A DNA stretch of 64,000 nucleotides from Pseudomonas sp. DG56-2 (GTDB taxonomy: Bacteria; Pseudomonadota; Gammaproteobacteria; Pseudomonadales; Pseudomonadaceae): assembly GCF_004803755.1 (NCBI RefSeq), contig NZ_CP032311.1, positions 4,480,501 through 4,544,500 of the forward strand, given 5' to 3'. This document shows positions 9,620 through 18,490 of the stretch, piece by piece (position 1 is the stretch's first letter; the number at the start of each line of letters is the position of its first letter). A program made the translations under genes and the position numbers. The notes below the pieces were generated by a model that made no database searches, was not told where the DNA came from, and saw only the letters and a list, made by a program, of their open reading frames with translations.

Positions 9620-11395
9620 TTACTCAGCCTTGGGCTGTTCACGCAGACGGATGTGCAACTCGCGCAGAGCCTTCGCATCGACCAAGCCAGGCGCCTGAGT
9701 CATGACACAAGCGGCGCTCTGGGTTTTCGGGAAGGCGATCACTTCACGAATCGACTGGGCGCCAGTCATCAGCATGACCAGACGGTCCAGACCGAAAGCC
9801 AGGCCACCGTGCGGCGGTGCACCGAACTTCAGGGCGTCGAGCAGGAAGCCGAACTTCTCTTCCTGTTCTGCTGCCTCGATACCCAGCAAGCGGAAGACCG
9901 CCTGTTGCATTTCCTTGCGGTGGATACGGATCGAACCGCCACCCAGCTCAGTACCGTTGAGGACCATGTCGTAAGCACGCGACAGCGCGGTGGCCGGGTT
10001 GGCCGCCAGCTCTTCAGGCGTGCACTTGGGCGCTGTGAACGGGTGATGCAGGGCAGTGAAGCTGCCGTCGTCGTTCTCTTCGAACATCGGGAAGTCGACA
10101 ACCCACATCGGGGCCCACTCGCAGGTGTGCAGGTTGAAGTCGTTGCCGACCTTGATCCGCAGTGCACCCAGTGCTTCGCTGACAATCTTGGCTTTATCGG
10201 CGCCGAAGAACACGATGTCGCCGTCGACCGCGCCAACGCGATCGAGAATCACATTGAGGTTGGCTTCAGGGATGTTCTTGACGATTGGCGATTGCAGACC
10301 TTCAACGCCTTTGGCGCGCTCGTTGACCTTGATGTACGCCAGGCCCTTGGCACCATAGATGCCGACGAACTTGGTGTACTCGTCGATGCGGCTGCGCGGC
10401 ATGCTGGCAGCGCCAGGAACGCGCAGGGCGGCAACACGGCACTTCGGATCGTTGGCCGGGCCACTGAAGACCTTGAACTCTACGTCCTTGAGCTGATCGG
10501 CAACATCAACCAGTTCCAGCGGGTTACGCAGGTCTGGTTTGTCGGAGCCGTAGCGGCGCATGGCTTCTTCGAAGGTCATGTGCGGGAATTCGCCGAACTC
10601 CAGGTCCAGGACTTCCTTGAACAGCTTGCGGATCATGCTCTCGGTCAGGCCCATGATCTCGGACTCATCGAGGAAGCTGGTCTCGATGTCGATCTGGGTG
10701 AACTCTGGCTGACGATCGGCACGCAGGTCTTCATCGCGGAAGCACTTGGCGATCTGGTAGTAGCGGTCAAAGCCCGCGACCATCAGCAATTGCTTGAACA
10801 GCTGCGGCGATTGCGGCAGTGCGAAGAAGCTGCCAGCGTGGGTACGGCTCGGCACCAGGTAGTCACGCGCGCCTTCCGGAGTGGCACGGGTGAGGATTGG
10901 TGTTTCAACATCGAGGAAGCCGTTTTCATCGAGGAAGCGACGGATGCTGGTGGTGATCCGCGAGCGCAGACGCAGCTTCTCGGCCATTTCCGGGCGACGC
11001 AGGTCGATGAAGCGATAGCGCAGGCGGGTCTCTTCGCCGACGTCGGAGTACTCGTTGAGCGGGAACGGCGGGGTTTCCGCTTCGTTCAGGACGGTCAACT
11101 CATAACCCAGCACTTCGATGGCACCGGACGCCATATTGGCATTCACAGCGCCCGCTGGACGTGGGCGTACCTTACCGGTGATCTGCACCACGTACTCGCT
11201 ACGCACGCGATCGGCGGCAGCAAAGCTGTCTGCGCGATCCGGGTCGAATACGACCTGGGCCATGCCTTCGCGGTCACGGATATCGAGGAAAATCACCCCG
11301 CCGTGGTCGCGGCGACGATGGACCCATCCGCAAAGGGTAATTTCCTGACCTTCCAGGTTCTCGTTCAGTTGGCCGCAATAATGGCTGCGCATCAT
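9620..11395 (-). CDS. aspS: Aspartyl-tRNA synthetase AspS
   Basis: Class II synthetase charging tRNA-Asp. The start at 11395 ([10 protein letters not shown]) gives 591 residues, the normal Pseudomonas length; the frame extends 18 codons further without support. An OB-fold anticodon-binding domain (residues about 1-105, [12 protein letters not shown]) is followed by the catalytic core with motif 2 ([17 protein letters not shown]), the bacterial insert GAD domain, and motif 3 ([13 protein letters not shown]). Pseudomonas and many other bacteria have a non-discriminating AspRS that also charges tRNA-Asn; the sequence alone does not settle this. Confidence 0.97.
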   Translation of the reverse strand: MMRSHYCGQLNENLEGQEITLCGWVHRRRDHGGVIFLDIRDREGMAQVVFDPDRADSFAAADRVRSEYVVQITGKVRPRPAGAVNANMASGAIEVLGYELTVLNEAETPPFPLNEYSDVGEETRLRYRFIDLRRPEMAEKLRLRSRITTSIRRFLDENGFLDVETPILTRATPEGARDYLVPSRTHAGSFFALPQSPQLFKQLLMVAGFDRYYQIAKCFRDEDLRADRQPEFTQIDIETSFLDESEIMGLTESMIRKLFKEVLDLEFGEFPHMTFEEAMRRYGSDKPDLRNPLELVDVADQLKDVEFKVFSGPANDPKCRVAALRVPGAASMPRSRIDEYTKFVGIYGAKGLAYIKVNERAKGVEGLQSPIVKNIPEANLNVILDRVGAVDGDIVFFGADKAKIVSEALGALRIKVGNDFNLHTCEWAPMWVVDFPMFEENDDGSFTALHHPFTAPKCTPEELAANPATALSRAYDMVLNGTELGGGSIRIHRKEMQQAVFRLLGIEAAEQEEKFGFLLDALKFGAPPHGGLAFGLDRLVMLMTGAQSIREVIAFPKTQSAACVMTQAPGLVDAKALRELHIRLREQPKAE

Positions 11396-11488
11396 GATGG
11401 TGGTTTCGCTTCTCGTCATTCGTGTGTTCAGTGGAGGTCTTGGCGCCACAAAAGGCTAATAGTGCAAGACCCGGCCGGTGCATTCAAC

Positions 11489-11710
11489 TCAGTCGGCTTT
11501 GTCGCCGCCCGCAAGATTCTTCTTTGCACCGGTCTTGAAGTCGGTTTCGTACCAGCCTGTACCGCCCAGACGGAACCCCGGTGCGGAGATCAGCTTCTTC
11601 AGCGCCGGCTTTTGACAGGCCGGGCAATCGCTCAGCGGCTCTGCGCTGATCTTCTGAAGGACTTCCATCTGGTGATCGCAGGAAGCACATTGATAGTCGT
11701 ACAGGGGCAT
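11489..11710 (-). CDS. FmdB-family small zinc-ribbon protein
   Basis: A 73-residue protein with two CXXC knuckles (YQCASCDHQ near residue 9 and CPACQKPA near residue 32) that mark a FmdB-type zinc ribbon. The start MPLYDYQC is the family signature. The C-terminal tail (GGTGWYETDFKTGAKKN) is also typical. The function is not established; FmdB was named as a putative regulator in methylotrophs. It is placed directly upstream of aspS, about 90 bases away, and is probably co-transcribed. Confidence 0.85.
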   Translation of the reverse strand: MPLYDYQCASCDHQMEVLQKISAEPLSDCPACQKPALKKLISAPGFRLGGTGWYETDFKTGAKKNLAGGDKAD

Positions 11711-11803
11711 AAGTGTGTCTCGTTAACCACAGCGCGGGCGGGTTCAGGCAGTAAAGAGCGGGATTATATATGGTTAAGGAGTGCTGTGCAGCCCGACAAC
11801 CGA

Positions 11804-12133
11804 CTAGCGTGTCACCTGGGTGCCCAGCAGATAGACCACACAGACCACCCGAATCAGGCCACTGAAATTTTTTACCCCGCCATGACGCAGGTGCACCTCG
11901 CGATCCACGTAGGACAGCACGGCGTTGACCGAGCAATGGTTTGCCTGGGCAATCCGTTCAAGCACGTGCCAGTAGATTTCCTCCAGACGCAGACAAGTGG
12001 CAAATCCGTTCAGTCGGACCGAGCGTGACAATGGCTGTGCCAGGCCCATATTGAAGTCCGCCTCGAACGGATCGATACCCTCTGTACCGGTATCGCCCGC
12101 CACGCGCCCCACACGATTCATCCATGAAGACAT
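11804..12133 (-). CDS. Ribbon-helix-helix domain protein
   Basis: About 109 residues from the ATG at 12133 (MSSWMNRVGR); a further upstream ATG in the frame is less likely. The segment RSVRLNGFATCLRLEEIYWHVLERIAQANHCSVNAVLSYVDREV reads as a beta strand and two helices of an RHH_4-type ribbon-helix-helix DNA-binding domain, followed by a hydrophobic C-terminus (LIRVVCVVYLLG). No toxin gene is adjacent, so it is not obviously an antitoxin. The target is unknown. It lies upstream of the FmdB gene on the same strand. Confidence 0.7.
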   Translation of the reverse strand: MSSWMNRVGRVAGDTGTEGIDPFEADFNMGLAQPLSRSVRLNGFATCLRLEEIYWHVLERIAQANHCSVNAVLSYVDREVHLRHGGVKNFSGLIRVVCVVYLLGTQVTR

Positions 12134-12310
12134 ACAAGCACCACGCACTTTAACTATCGGGGAAACAACTCCGGGCAATCGCTATTACCTGAAGATGAAC
12201 CCTAATAAGCACTGCACCCGCGCATTGAATCCAGCAGACCCACTCACTCTAATTGTAGGATTCCTCGATAACCTGCGAAGAATCATGTAAGAACAGAACT
12301 ACTTCCCCAC

Positions 12311-12343
12311 CAAACAAAACGCCCGAACATCGTGGTTCGGGCG
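12311..12343 (-). terminator. Terminator after the Dps-like gene
   Basis: CGCCCGAAC and GTTCGGGCG arms with a six-base loop are followed on the minus strand by TTTTGTTTGG. It is about 30 bases past the stop codon at 12374. Confidence 0.85.
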
Positions 12344-12373
12344 CTGGCTACCAACTGTTTGAAGGGCGTGAGA

Positions 12374-12847
12374 TTACTTGCCTTCAAGCAACGAGCGCAG
12401 CATCCACGCCGTTTTCTCGTGCACCTGCATGCGCTGGGTCAAAAGGTCTGCGGTGGGCTCGTCGCTGACCTTGTCCAGCAGCGGGAAAATACCCCGGGCT
12501 GTGCGGGTCACGGCCTCCTGCCCTTCAACCAGTTGCTTGATCATTTCATCGGCTGCCGGCACGCCTTCCTCTTCCTTGATCGAAGACAGGCGTGCATAAA
12601 TGGAATAAGCACCCGGCGCCGGGAAACCCAAAGCGCGAATTCGTTCTGCAATGGAATCAACCGCCAACGCCAGTTCGTTATATTGCTCTTCGAACATCAA
12701 GTGCAATGTCCGAAAAGCCGGACCGGTCACGTTCCAGTGAAAGTTATGAGTCTTCAGGTAAAGTACATAAGTATCCGACAAGAGTCGCGACAATCCATCG
12801 ACGATAGACTTGCGATCTTCTTCGCTAATACCGATATCAATAGCCAT
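12374..12847 (-). CDS. Dps-like ferritin (DNA starvation protein)
   Basis: Ferritin-like four-helix protein of 157 residues in the Dps family, expected to oxidise and store iron and protect DNA during stress. The ferroxidase-type motif near residues 35-50 ([16 protein letters not shown]) holds the His and Trp typical of Dps. A second helix includes [23 protein letters not shown], with acidic ligands. It corresponds in position to the Dps-like gene between aspS and the cold-shock gene in P. aeruginosa. The start at 12847 was chosen because the frame upstream has no homology; AAGGGGAAT precedes it. A large palindrome lies just upstream. Confidence 0.88.
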   Translation of the reverse strand: MAIDIGISEEDRKSIVDGLSRLLSDTYVLYLKTHNFHWNVTGPAFRTLHLMFEEQYNELALAVDSIAERIRALGFPAPGAYSIYARLSSIKEEEGVPAADEMIKQLVEGQEAVTRTARGIFPLLDKVSDEPTADLLTQRMQVHEKTAWMLRSLLEGK

Positions 12848-13167
12848 GCGATTCCCCTTTCCATGATGTTTGATGATCAAGCAGGTACGCCCCACTGTAT
12901 CAAGACTCGTCACCGCCTGCAGCCAGAGACTTGCGACCGCTGGCTGCAGGCAGCGAGACCTTGATCCAAGGCAAGCGACACACGGCGGGCCTATGATTTG
13001 AGAAGCCCCCGGCTTTGCTGTTAAATAGGCGGCGTGCCGTCTCTGACGATTGTTAATGCAGGGGCGCATAGGCTGACCTTTTCTCACGTTTTTGCGCTTC
13101 TCAACCCAATGCGCGCCGTGATGTCAGCTCTTCCTGTGATGTGCCTTATAAATGTGAGCCAACCAAC
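12848..13167. other. Intergenic region upstream of the Dps-like gene
   Basis: About 320 bases between the divergent Dps-like and cold-shock genes. It contains the compound palindrome at 12899-12965. No other gene or clear promoter was identified. Confidence 0.5.
12899..12965. repeat. Compound palindrome upstream of the Dps-like gene
   Basis: Inner arms GCCTGCAGCCAG (12915-12926) and CTGGCTGCAGGC (12940-12951) are perfect over 12 bases with a 13-base loop. Outer arms ATCAAG-A-CTCG and CGAG-AC-CTTGAT extend the symmetry to 67 bases. It could fold as a cruciform or leader hairpin, or be a REPIN-type pair of inverted REP elements. Confidence 0.65.
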
Positions 13168-13755
13168 ATGTTCAAAATCGTCCACCTTTTGACGGGCGCT
13201 GCAGCTTTGCTGCTGTCCTTCATTCCCAGCCTCAGAACTGATGCGCAACCGCTGCTGCAACAACCGGAAGCCGTTTACCTGGCACTTTTCGGTTTGCTTA
13301 ACCTGCTCCTCGCTCCCGTAGTACCCCATTACTACAAAGGTGCCCGCCTCCACCTGCAACGCCTGGCGAGCGTCTTGCTGGTGCTGGCAGTGGTGTTACA
13401 GACGCTTACCCTGCTGGCCCGCCCGGAACTGGGCAACCTGCCAGCCCTGGGCTGTGCCCTGCTGGCCGTAGTGGTGCATTTGGTTGCCGGCTTCCTCAAA
13501 ACCGGCAGTGCCCGTAGCCAGGCCCCTCAATACGACATGACCAACCGTGATACCGGGACGGTCAAGTGGTTCAACACTTCCAAAGGCTTCGGCTTCATCT
13601 CGCGTGATTCTGGCGATGACATCTTTGTGCACTTTCGCGCTATTCGTGGCGAAGGTCACCGCGTACTGGTCGAGGGCCAACGTGTGGAGTTTTCGGTCAT
13701 GAATCGCGACAAAGGCCTGCAGGCAGAAGATGTAATCGCCGCCCCACGGCGCTGA
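13168..13755 (+). CDS. Membrane-anchored cold-shock domain protein
   Basis: A 195-residue fusion. Residues 1-120 are hydrophobic with three or four predicted membrane helices ([67 protein letters not shown]). Residues about 130-195 are a complete cold-shock domain with RNP1 (KGFGFI) and RNP2 (DIFVHF) nucleic-acid-binding motifs. The ATG at 13168 starts the first helix; a GTG at 13141 is a weaker alternative. The domain order suggests a single-stranded RNA/DNA binder held at the inner membrane. The equivalent P. aeruginosa gene is annotated only as a probable cold-shock protein. A terminator follows. Confidence 0.88.
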   Translation: MFKIVHLLTGAAALLLSFIPSLRTDAQPLLQQPEAVYLALFGLLNLLLAPVVPHYYKGARLHLQRLASVLLVLAVVLQTLTLLARPELGNLPALGCALLAVVVHLVAGFLKTGSARSQAPQYDMTNRDTGTVKWFNTSKGFGFISRDSGDDIFVHFRAIRGEGHRVLVEGQRVEFSVMNRDKGLQAEDVIAAPRR

Positions 13756-13762
13756 TCGAGCA

Positions 13763-13800
13763 GAAAAAAACCGCGGAGCCAAAGCGTCCGCGGTTTTTTT
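13763..13800. terminator. Bidirectional terminator
   Basis: ACCGCGGA and TCCGCGGT arms at 13770-13794 are flanked by seven A on the left and seven T on the right. It can therefore stop both the cold-shock gene on the plus strand and slyX on the minus strand. Confidence 0.92.
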
Positions 13801-13821
13801 ATGCCTGGGGATGCGCGCCGA

Positions 13822-14028
13822 TCAATAATGTGGCGGCGGCGCTTCCTCCTCGCTGCTCTGATACTGGCCGACCATCTCTTCGTAACGTTTGAGCAGCGCT
13901 GCCATCTGTAACTGCAACCGCTCGACAATCCGCTGCTGTTCGACCAGGACATCGTTCAAGGTTTGCACCGTATCGTCCTGGAAGGCCAAACGGCTCTCCA
14001 ACTCTGTTACCCGCGCTTCGAGTGTCAT
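13822..14028 (-). CDS. slyX: SlyX family protein
   Basis: A 68-residue coiled-coil protein of the SlyX family. Heptad pattern is clear through residues 3-55 ([21 protein letters not shown], then [19 protein letters not shown]). The C-terminus ends PPPHY, the common SlyX ending. The function is unknown despite wide conservation. It follows the HIT gene by three bases on the same strand and ends at a bidirectional terminator. Confidence 0.9.
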   Translation of the reverse strand: MTLEARVTELESRLAFQDDTVQTLNDVLVEQQRIVERLQLQMAALLKRYEEMVGQYQSSEEEAPPPHY

Positions 14029-14031
14029 GTC

Positions 14032-14457
14032 TTAAGCCTCGGCGAATGTGAAGTTGTCATCGAGAACAGTCGCCAGTCGCTGGCGAATGCCTGCAACTTG
14101 TTCAGCAGTATAAGCGGTCGCCGGCTTGCTACCCCAGACCGGAGCAGGCCAGGCCGGATCATTACGGCGGCGCACTATAACGTGCATATGAAGTTGACTG
14201 ACGACATTGCCAAGCGTGGCAACATTCATTTTGTCGGCAGCAAAACAGTCTTTAAGTGTTTCAGCCAGCGCGGTGGTTTCTTTCCACAATTGCTGCTGCT
14301 CGCTGTCATCAAGTTGAAACAACTCACTGATACCCGCGCGACGCGGCACCAGAATAAACCACGGGTAGTTGGCATCCTTACTCAACAACAGTCGCGAAAG
14401 GGGGAAGTCCCCAAGCACATAGGTGTCTTGCTGCAAGCGTGGGTCCAATTCAAACAC
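14032..14457 (-). CDS. HIT domain protein
   Basis: Histidine-triad superfamily protein of 141 residues, expected to bind or hydrolyse nucleotides. The motif reads QLHMHVIVR (about residues 91-99), so the first His of the usual HXHXH triad is replaced by Gln while two His remain; this pattern is common in the Pseudomonas branch. N-terminal segments FPLSRLLLSKDANYPWFILVPRR also match. The substrate is unknown. It is the first gene of a two-gene unit with slyX. Confidence 0.88.
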   Translation of the reverse strand: MFELDPRLQQDTYVLGDFPLSRLLLSKDANYPWFILVPRRAGISELFQLDDSEQQQLWKETTALAETLKDCFAADKMNVATLGNVVSQLHMHVIVRRRNDPAWPAPVWGSKPATAYTAEQVAGIRQRLATVLDDNFTFAEA

Positions 14458-15278
14458 GGGAGAATCTCCTACAACTGTTTAATACCTTGTCCACTCACCG
14501 CCAAACCCTGCGCCGCAGACCTAATGCTGCAGGATACCTCCGTTTGCATGCTGGAGCACCGCCGGACAGCCGGTAGATCAGCATGAAGCGCACCGCTTTG
14601 AACGTTTTTTTGCCATCGGACTCCCTGCACCGAATCAGGTAACAGCCTGACATCCTGGTAAACGCTACTTTTCGCACCAAAATGAGGCCCTGCTGCGGAT
14701 GCCAGCACTCAAAGTATCCGCAAACTACTCAGCGCACGACTTTAACGGTAACGCTTTGACTTAACGGACAGCTTTTGCGCTTATTCCCGAACGACACAGA
14801 CCAGCAAACCAACCGATCTTAGCCCCCGGATTTACGGGGCTTTCGTCCTGCGATTAGCGCCGTTGTGAAAATTTTGTGAACTGTGCGGAATTTTGAGCAC
14901 GCTTGTTGCATTCCCTTTCGCCACAGTCGGCACGACACCTGCACTGGAGGCGGTGAAGTGCGACAAATAACAACAGTTGCATGGGTGAACCAGGGAGTTC
15001 CGGGGATGTGGGGGTTAGATGTTTTTTACCTATCCTTAAGCCGCTCGGAACAGCGCTGGAGTTGCACGACCCGCGAAAACCGGGGCGTGATTTGCGACAG
15101 GGACTTAACCGTTAGCGACATGACCATAAAGTTACCGAAAGGTTCTTTATCCCCATATCGCCAACTACAGTCAGCGTGATATACATTTCCGCCGACACAA
15201 AAAGAAAGAGCCGCGCCGCATAAAAAAACCAATCGGCGACGGCAGTACTCTTCCTAAAAACCAAAGGAGCAAATCACG
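14458..15278. other. 820-base intergenic region upstream of the porin
   Basis: Long non-coding stretch between the divergent HIT and porin genes. Short open frames here (14469-14708 on minus, 14883-15179 on plus) have low-complexity or odd compositions and no ribosome sites, and look like chance. A weak hairpin (AGCCCC/GGGGCT) lies at 14821-14841. Such length is usual for regulated OprD-type porins, so operators are probable, but none is recognised. Confidence 0.5.
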
Positions 15279-16586
15279 ATGCGCGTGATGAAGTGGAGCA
15301 TGATCGCCCTGGCTGTTGCAGCAGGCACCTCGCAGATGGCAATTGCGTCTTCTCAGAGTGAATCCAAGGGCTTTATCGAAGACAGCCAACTGAGCGTCAA
15401 AACTCGGATGCTGTATTTCAGCCGTGACTTCCGCAACGTTCCAAGTAGCGAGCAAAGCCGTGCTGAAGAAACGGGTCTGGGCTTTCTCGGCACCTACGAA
15501 TCGGGCTTCACTCAAGGTACTGTAGGCTTTGGTGTTGACGCGATCGGCATGCTCGGCCTGAAACTGGACAGCGGCAAAGGTCGCGCCGGCACCGGCCAAT
15601 TCCCTACCGGCTCCGACGGTCGCTCCGAAGACTCGTTCTCCGAAGGCGGCGGCGCAGTCAAAATGCGCATCTCCGACACCGTGCTGAAATACGGCACCCA
15701 GTTCACTGCCATGCCGGTCCTGGCAACAGACGACAGCCGTCTGCTGCCTGAAACCGTTGAAGGCTTCCTGCTGACCACCAACGAAATCAAAGGCCTGGAG
15801 GTGAACGCTGGTCGCTTCACCGCGCTGAATGCGCAATCACAGTCCTACCATGACAGCATTGGTGGCCTTGATGATGACCGCCTCAAAAATCCTGGTCTGA
15901 CCCAAGCCGACGTCATTGGTGGCACCTACGCCCTCACTGACAACCTCAGCTCCAGCGTCTACTACTCTCATGTAGAAGACCACTTCCGCAAATGGTACGG
16001 CAACATCAACTGGGCGCTGCCAATCAGCGACAACCAAGGCCTGGTGTTCGACTTCAACATCTATGACACCAAGTCCATCGGCGACAACCGCACCGGCGCT
16101 TACCGCACCCGCGGCGGCGAGCTCGACAACACCGCGTTCAGCCTTTCCGGCGCCTACAACATTGGTGCTCATACCTTCACCCTGGCATACCAGGCTCTGA
16201 GCGGTGACGGCGACTATGCCTACGGCATCGACGGTGGTGGCTCGATCTTCCTGGCGAACTCCATTGCCCGTTCCGACTTCAACGCCGAAGACGAAAAGTC
16301 CTGGCAAGCCCGCTACGACCTGAACTTCGCTGAGTTCGGCGTGCCTGGCCTGACCTTCATGACGCGTTACGCCCGTGGTACCGATGCCAAGACCCGTACC
16401 ACCGACGACGGTAAGGAATGGGAACGCGACATCGACGTGAAGTATGTGCTGCAAGAAGGCGCTGCCAAGGACCTGAGCTTCCGCGTCCGTCAAGCGACCT
16501 ACCGTTCCGGCGATGGTGTGTACTACGGTTCGCCATCGATCGACGAGCTGCGTCTGATCGTCGAGTACCCGCTGAGCATCCTGTAA
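15279..16586 (+). CDS. oprD: OprD-family outer-membrane porin
   Basis: Outer-membrane channel of the OprD family, 435 residues with a signal peptide of about 24 residues (MKWSMIALAVAAGTSQMAIA). The mature protein has the family start GFIEDSQLSVKTRMLYFSRDF, alternating beta-strand pattern and the C-terminal strand ELRLIVEYPLSIL typical of the group. The neighbourhood (proS and its lipoprotein downstream, slyX/HIT upstream) matches that of P. aeruginosa OprD, the basic amino acid and carbapenem channel; substrate is inferred from this synteny only. AAAGGAG stands about ten bases before the ATG. A terminator follows. Confidence 0.88.
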   Translation: MRVMKWSMIALAVAAGTSQMAIASSQSESKGFIEDSQLSVKTRMLYFSRDFRNVPSSEQSRAEETGLGFLGTYESGFTQGTVGFGVDAIGMLGLKLDSGKGRAGTGQFPTGSDGRSEDSFSEGGGAVKMRISDTVLKYGTQFTAMPVLATDDSRLLPETVEGFLLTTNEIKGLEVNAGRFTALNAQSQSYHDSIGGLDDDRLKNPGLTQADVIGGTYALTDNLSSSVYYSHVEDHFRKWYGNINWALPISDNQGLVFDFNIYDTKSIGDNRTGAYRTRGGELDNTAFSLSGAYNIGAHTFTLAYQALSGDGDYAYGIDGGGSIFLANSIARSDFNAEDEKSWQARYDLNFAEFGVPGLTFMTRYARGTDAKTRTTDDGKEWERDIDVKYVLQEGAAKDLSFRVRQATYRSGDGVYYGSPSIDELRLIVEYPLSIL

Positions 16587-16617
16587 GCCCCGGGCTTTCA
16601 GTATTCCCAGTACGAAG

Positions 16618-16645
16618 AAGCCCGGCACTGCCGGGCTTTTTCTTG
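16618..16645 (+). terminator. Terminator after the porin gene
   Basis: GCCCGGC, a three-base loop and GCCGGGC are followed by TTTTTCTT, 30 bases past the porin stop. Confidence 0.92.
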
Positions 16646-16708
16646 TCTTGAACCGGGCTGACAACGCCTTCGTGCTCCGGCATCCTGTACGCCACCGAAT
16701 CGCCCCCG

Positions 16709-16714
16709 TACAAT
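16709..16714 (+). promoter_or_regulatory. Candidate -10 box for proS
   Basis: TACAAT stands 43 bases before the proS ATG, downstream of the porin terminator. The -35 region is not clear. Confidence 0.4.
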
Positions 16715-16756
16715 GCGGGGTCATTTTAAGTCTTAAGCAACCGACAACGGCCTACC

Positions 16757-18472
16757 ATGCGCACCAGTCAATATTTGCTCGCTACCCAGAAAGAAACCCC
16801 GTCCGACGCGGTCGTCATCAGCCACCAGCTCATGCTGCGTGCCGGCATGATCCGCAAGCTCGCCTCCGGCCTTTATACCTGGCTGCCGATGGGCCTTCGG
16901 GTAATGCGCAAGGTTGAGACCGTGGTCCGCGAGGAAATGGACGCCGCCGGCGCCCTGGAAGTGCTGATGCCAAGCATCCAGCCTGCAGAGCTGTGGCAGG
17001 AGTCCGGTCGTTGGGAGCAGTACGGCCCTGAACTGCTGCGCCTGAAAGACCGTCACGGCCGCGAGTTCTGCGTGGGACCAACCCACGAAGAGGTCATCAC
17101 CGACCTCGCCCGCAACGAGCTCAACAGCTACAAACAGCTGCCGTTGAACATGTACCAGATCCAAACCAAATTTCGTGACGAAATCCGTCCACGCTTCGGT
17201 CTGATGCGCGGTCGCGAATTCATCATGAAGGACGCTTACTCGTTCCATGCCGACCAGGCTTCCCTGCAGGAAACCTACGACCGCATGCACCTGGCTTACA
17301 GCAACATATTCACACGCCTGGGCCTGGACTTCCGTCCAGTGCAAGCCGACACCGGTTCCATCGGCGGCAGCTACTCCCACGAATTCCATGTACTGGCCGA
17401 GTCCGGTGAAGACGACGTGATCTTCAGCGACAGCTCCGATTATGCCGCCAACATCGAGAAAGCCGAGGCGATTCCACGGGAAACCGTGCGCCCTGCACCT
17501 ACCGAAGAGCTACGCCTGGTCGACACCCCCGACGCCAAGACCATCGCGCAACTGGTAGAGAACTACAATCTGGCGATCGAGAAGACCGTCAAGACCCTGA
17601 TCGTTCATGCTGCCGAAGAAGGCAAGTTGATTGCCCTGGTCGTTCGCGGTGACCACGAGCTGAACGAAATCAAGGCCGCCAACCTGCCAGAAATTGCCAG
17701 CCCTCTGGTCATGGCCAGCGACGAAGAACTGCGTGACGCCATCGGCGCAGGTGCAGGCTCCCTTGGCCCGCTGAACCTGCCACTGCCGTGCATCATCGAC
17801 CGCTCGGTGGCCTTGATGAGCGATTTCGGTATCGGCGCCAACATCGACGACAAGCACTATTTCGGCGTCAACTGGGAGCGTGACCTGCCCGTTCCACAGG
17901 TAGCCGACCTGCGCAACGTTGTTGCCGGTGACCCAAGCCCTGATGGCCAAGGCACCCTGGTGATCAAGCGCGGCATCGAAGTTGGGCACATCTTCCAACT
18001 GGGCACCAAGTACAGCGAGGCGCTCAAGTGCCAGGTACTGGGCGATAACGGCAAACCGGTAACCCTGAGCATGGGTTGCTACGGTATTGGTGTATCGCGC
18101 GTGGTAGCTGCGGCCATCGAGCAGAACTACGATGATAACGGCATTATCTGGAGCGATGCCCTGGCCCCATTCCAGATTGCCCTGGTACCGCTGCGCTACG
18201 AAACCGAGCAGGTTCGCGAAGCCACCGACAAGCTCTATGCCGAGCTGACCGCGGCTGGTTTCGAAGTGCTACTGGACGACCGTGACAAGAAAACCAGCCC
18301 AGGCATCAAGTTCGCAGACATGGAACTGATCGGCATTCCACACCGCATCGTCGTCAGCGACCGCGGCCTGGCCGAAGGCAACCTGGAATACAAGCACCGC
18401 ACCGAACGTGACGCGCAACCACTGCCAGTGGCTGAGGTGCTGTCGTTCCTGCAAGCCCGCATCCGCCGCTAA
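16757..18472 (+). CDS. proS: Prolyl-tRNA synthetase ProS
   Basis: Class II synthetase charging tRNA-Pro, bacterial type with an inserted editing domain. Length 571 is standard. Motif 1/2 region includes [20 protein letters not shown] and [25 protein letters not shown]. The INS domain (about residues 224-407), which hydrolyses Ala-tRNA-Pro, is intact in length. Motif 3 lies in [10 protein letters not shown], followed by the C-terminal anticodon-binding domain ([17 protein letters not shown]). It is followed after 18 bases by a lipoprotein gene with which it is probably co-transcribed. Confidence 0.97.
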   Translation: MRTSQYLLATQKETPSDAVVISHQLMLRAGMIRKLASGLYTWLPMGLRVMRKVETVVREEMDAAGALEVLMPSIQPAELWQESGRWEQYGPELLRLKDRHGREFCVGPTHEEVITDLARNELNSYKQLPLNMYQIQTKFRDEIRPRFGLMRGREFIMKDAYSFHADQASLQETYDRMHLAYSNIFTRLGLDFRPVQADTGSIGGSYSHEFHVLAESGEDDVIFSDSSDYAANIEKAEAIPRETVRPAPTEELRLVDTPDAKTIAQLVENYNLAIEKTVKTLIVHAAEEGKLIALVVRGDHELNEIKAANLPEIASPLVMASDEELRDAIGAGAGSLGPLNLPLPCIIDRSVALMSDFGIGANIDDKHYFGVNWERDLPVPQVADLRNVVAGDPSPDGQGTLVIKRGIEVGHIFQLGTKYSEALKCQVLGDNGKPVTLSMGCYGIGVSRVVAAAIEQNYDDNGIIWSDALAPFQIALVPLRYETEQVREATDKLYAELTAAGFEVLLDDRDKKTSPGIKFADMELIGIPHRIVVSDRGLAEGNLEYKHRTERDAQPLPVAEVLSFLQARIRR

Positions 18473-18490
18473 GTCAACGCAAGAGTAATC

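Noticed and set aside
9599..12028. 809-codon open frame on the plus strand
   Set aside because: It is antisense to aspS and the FmdB gene, with no ribosome site and no recognisable domain; long shadow frames are expected in GC-rich DNA.
14469..14708. 79-codon frame upstream of the porin
   Set aside because: No ribosome site and no similarity to any known small protein; composition looks random.
14883..15179. 98-codon frame upstream of the porin
   Set aside because: It lies in the regulatory gap and has no ribosome site or conserved feature.
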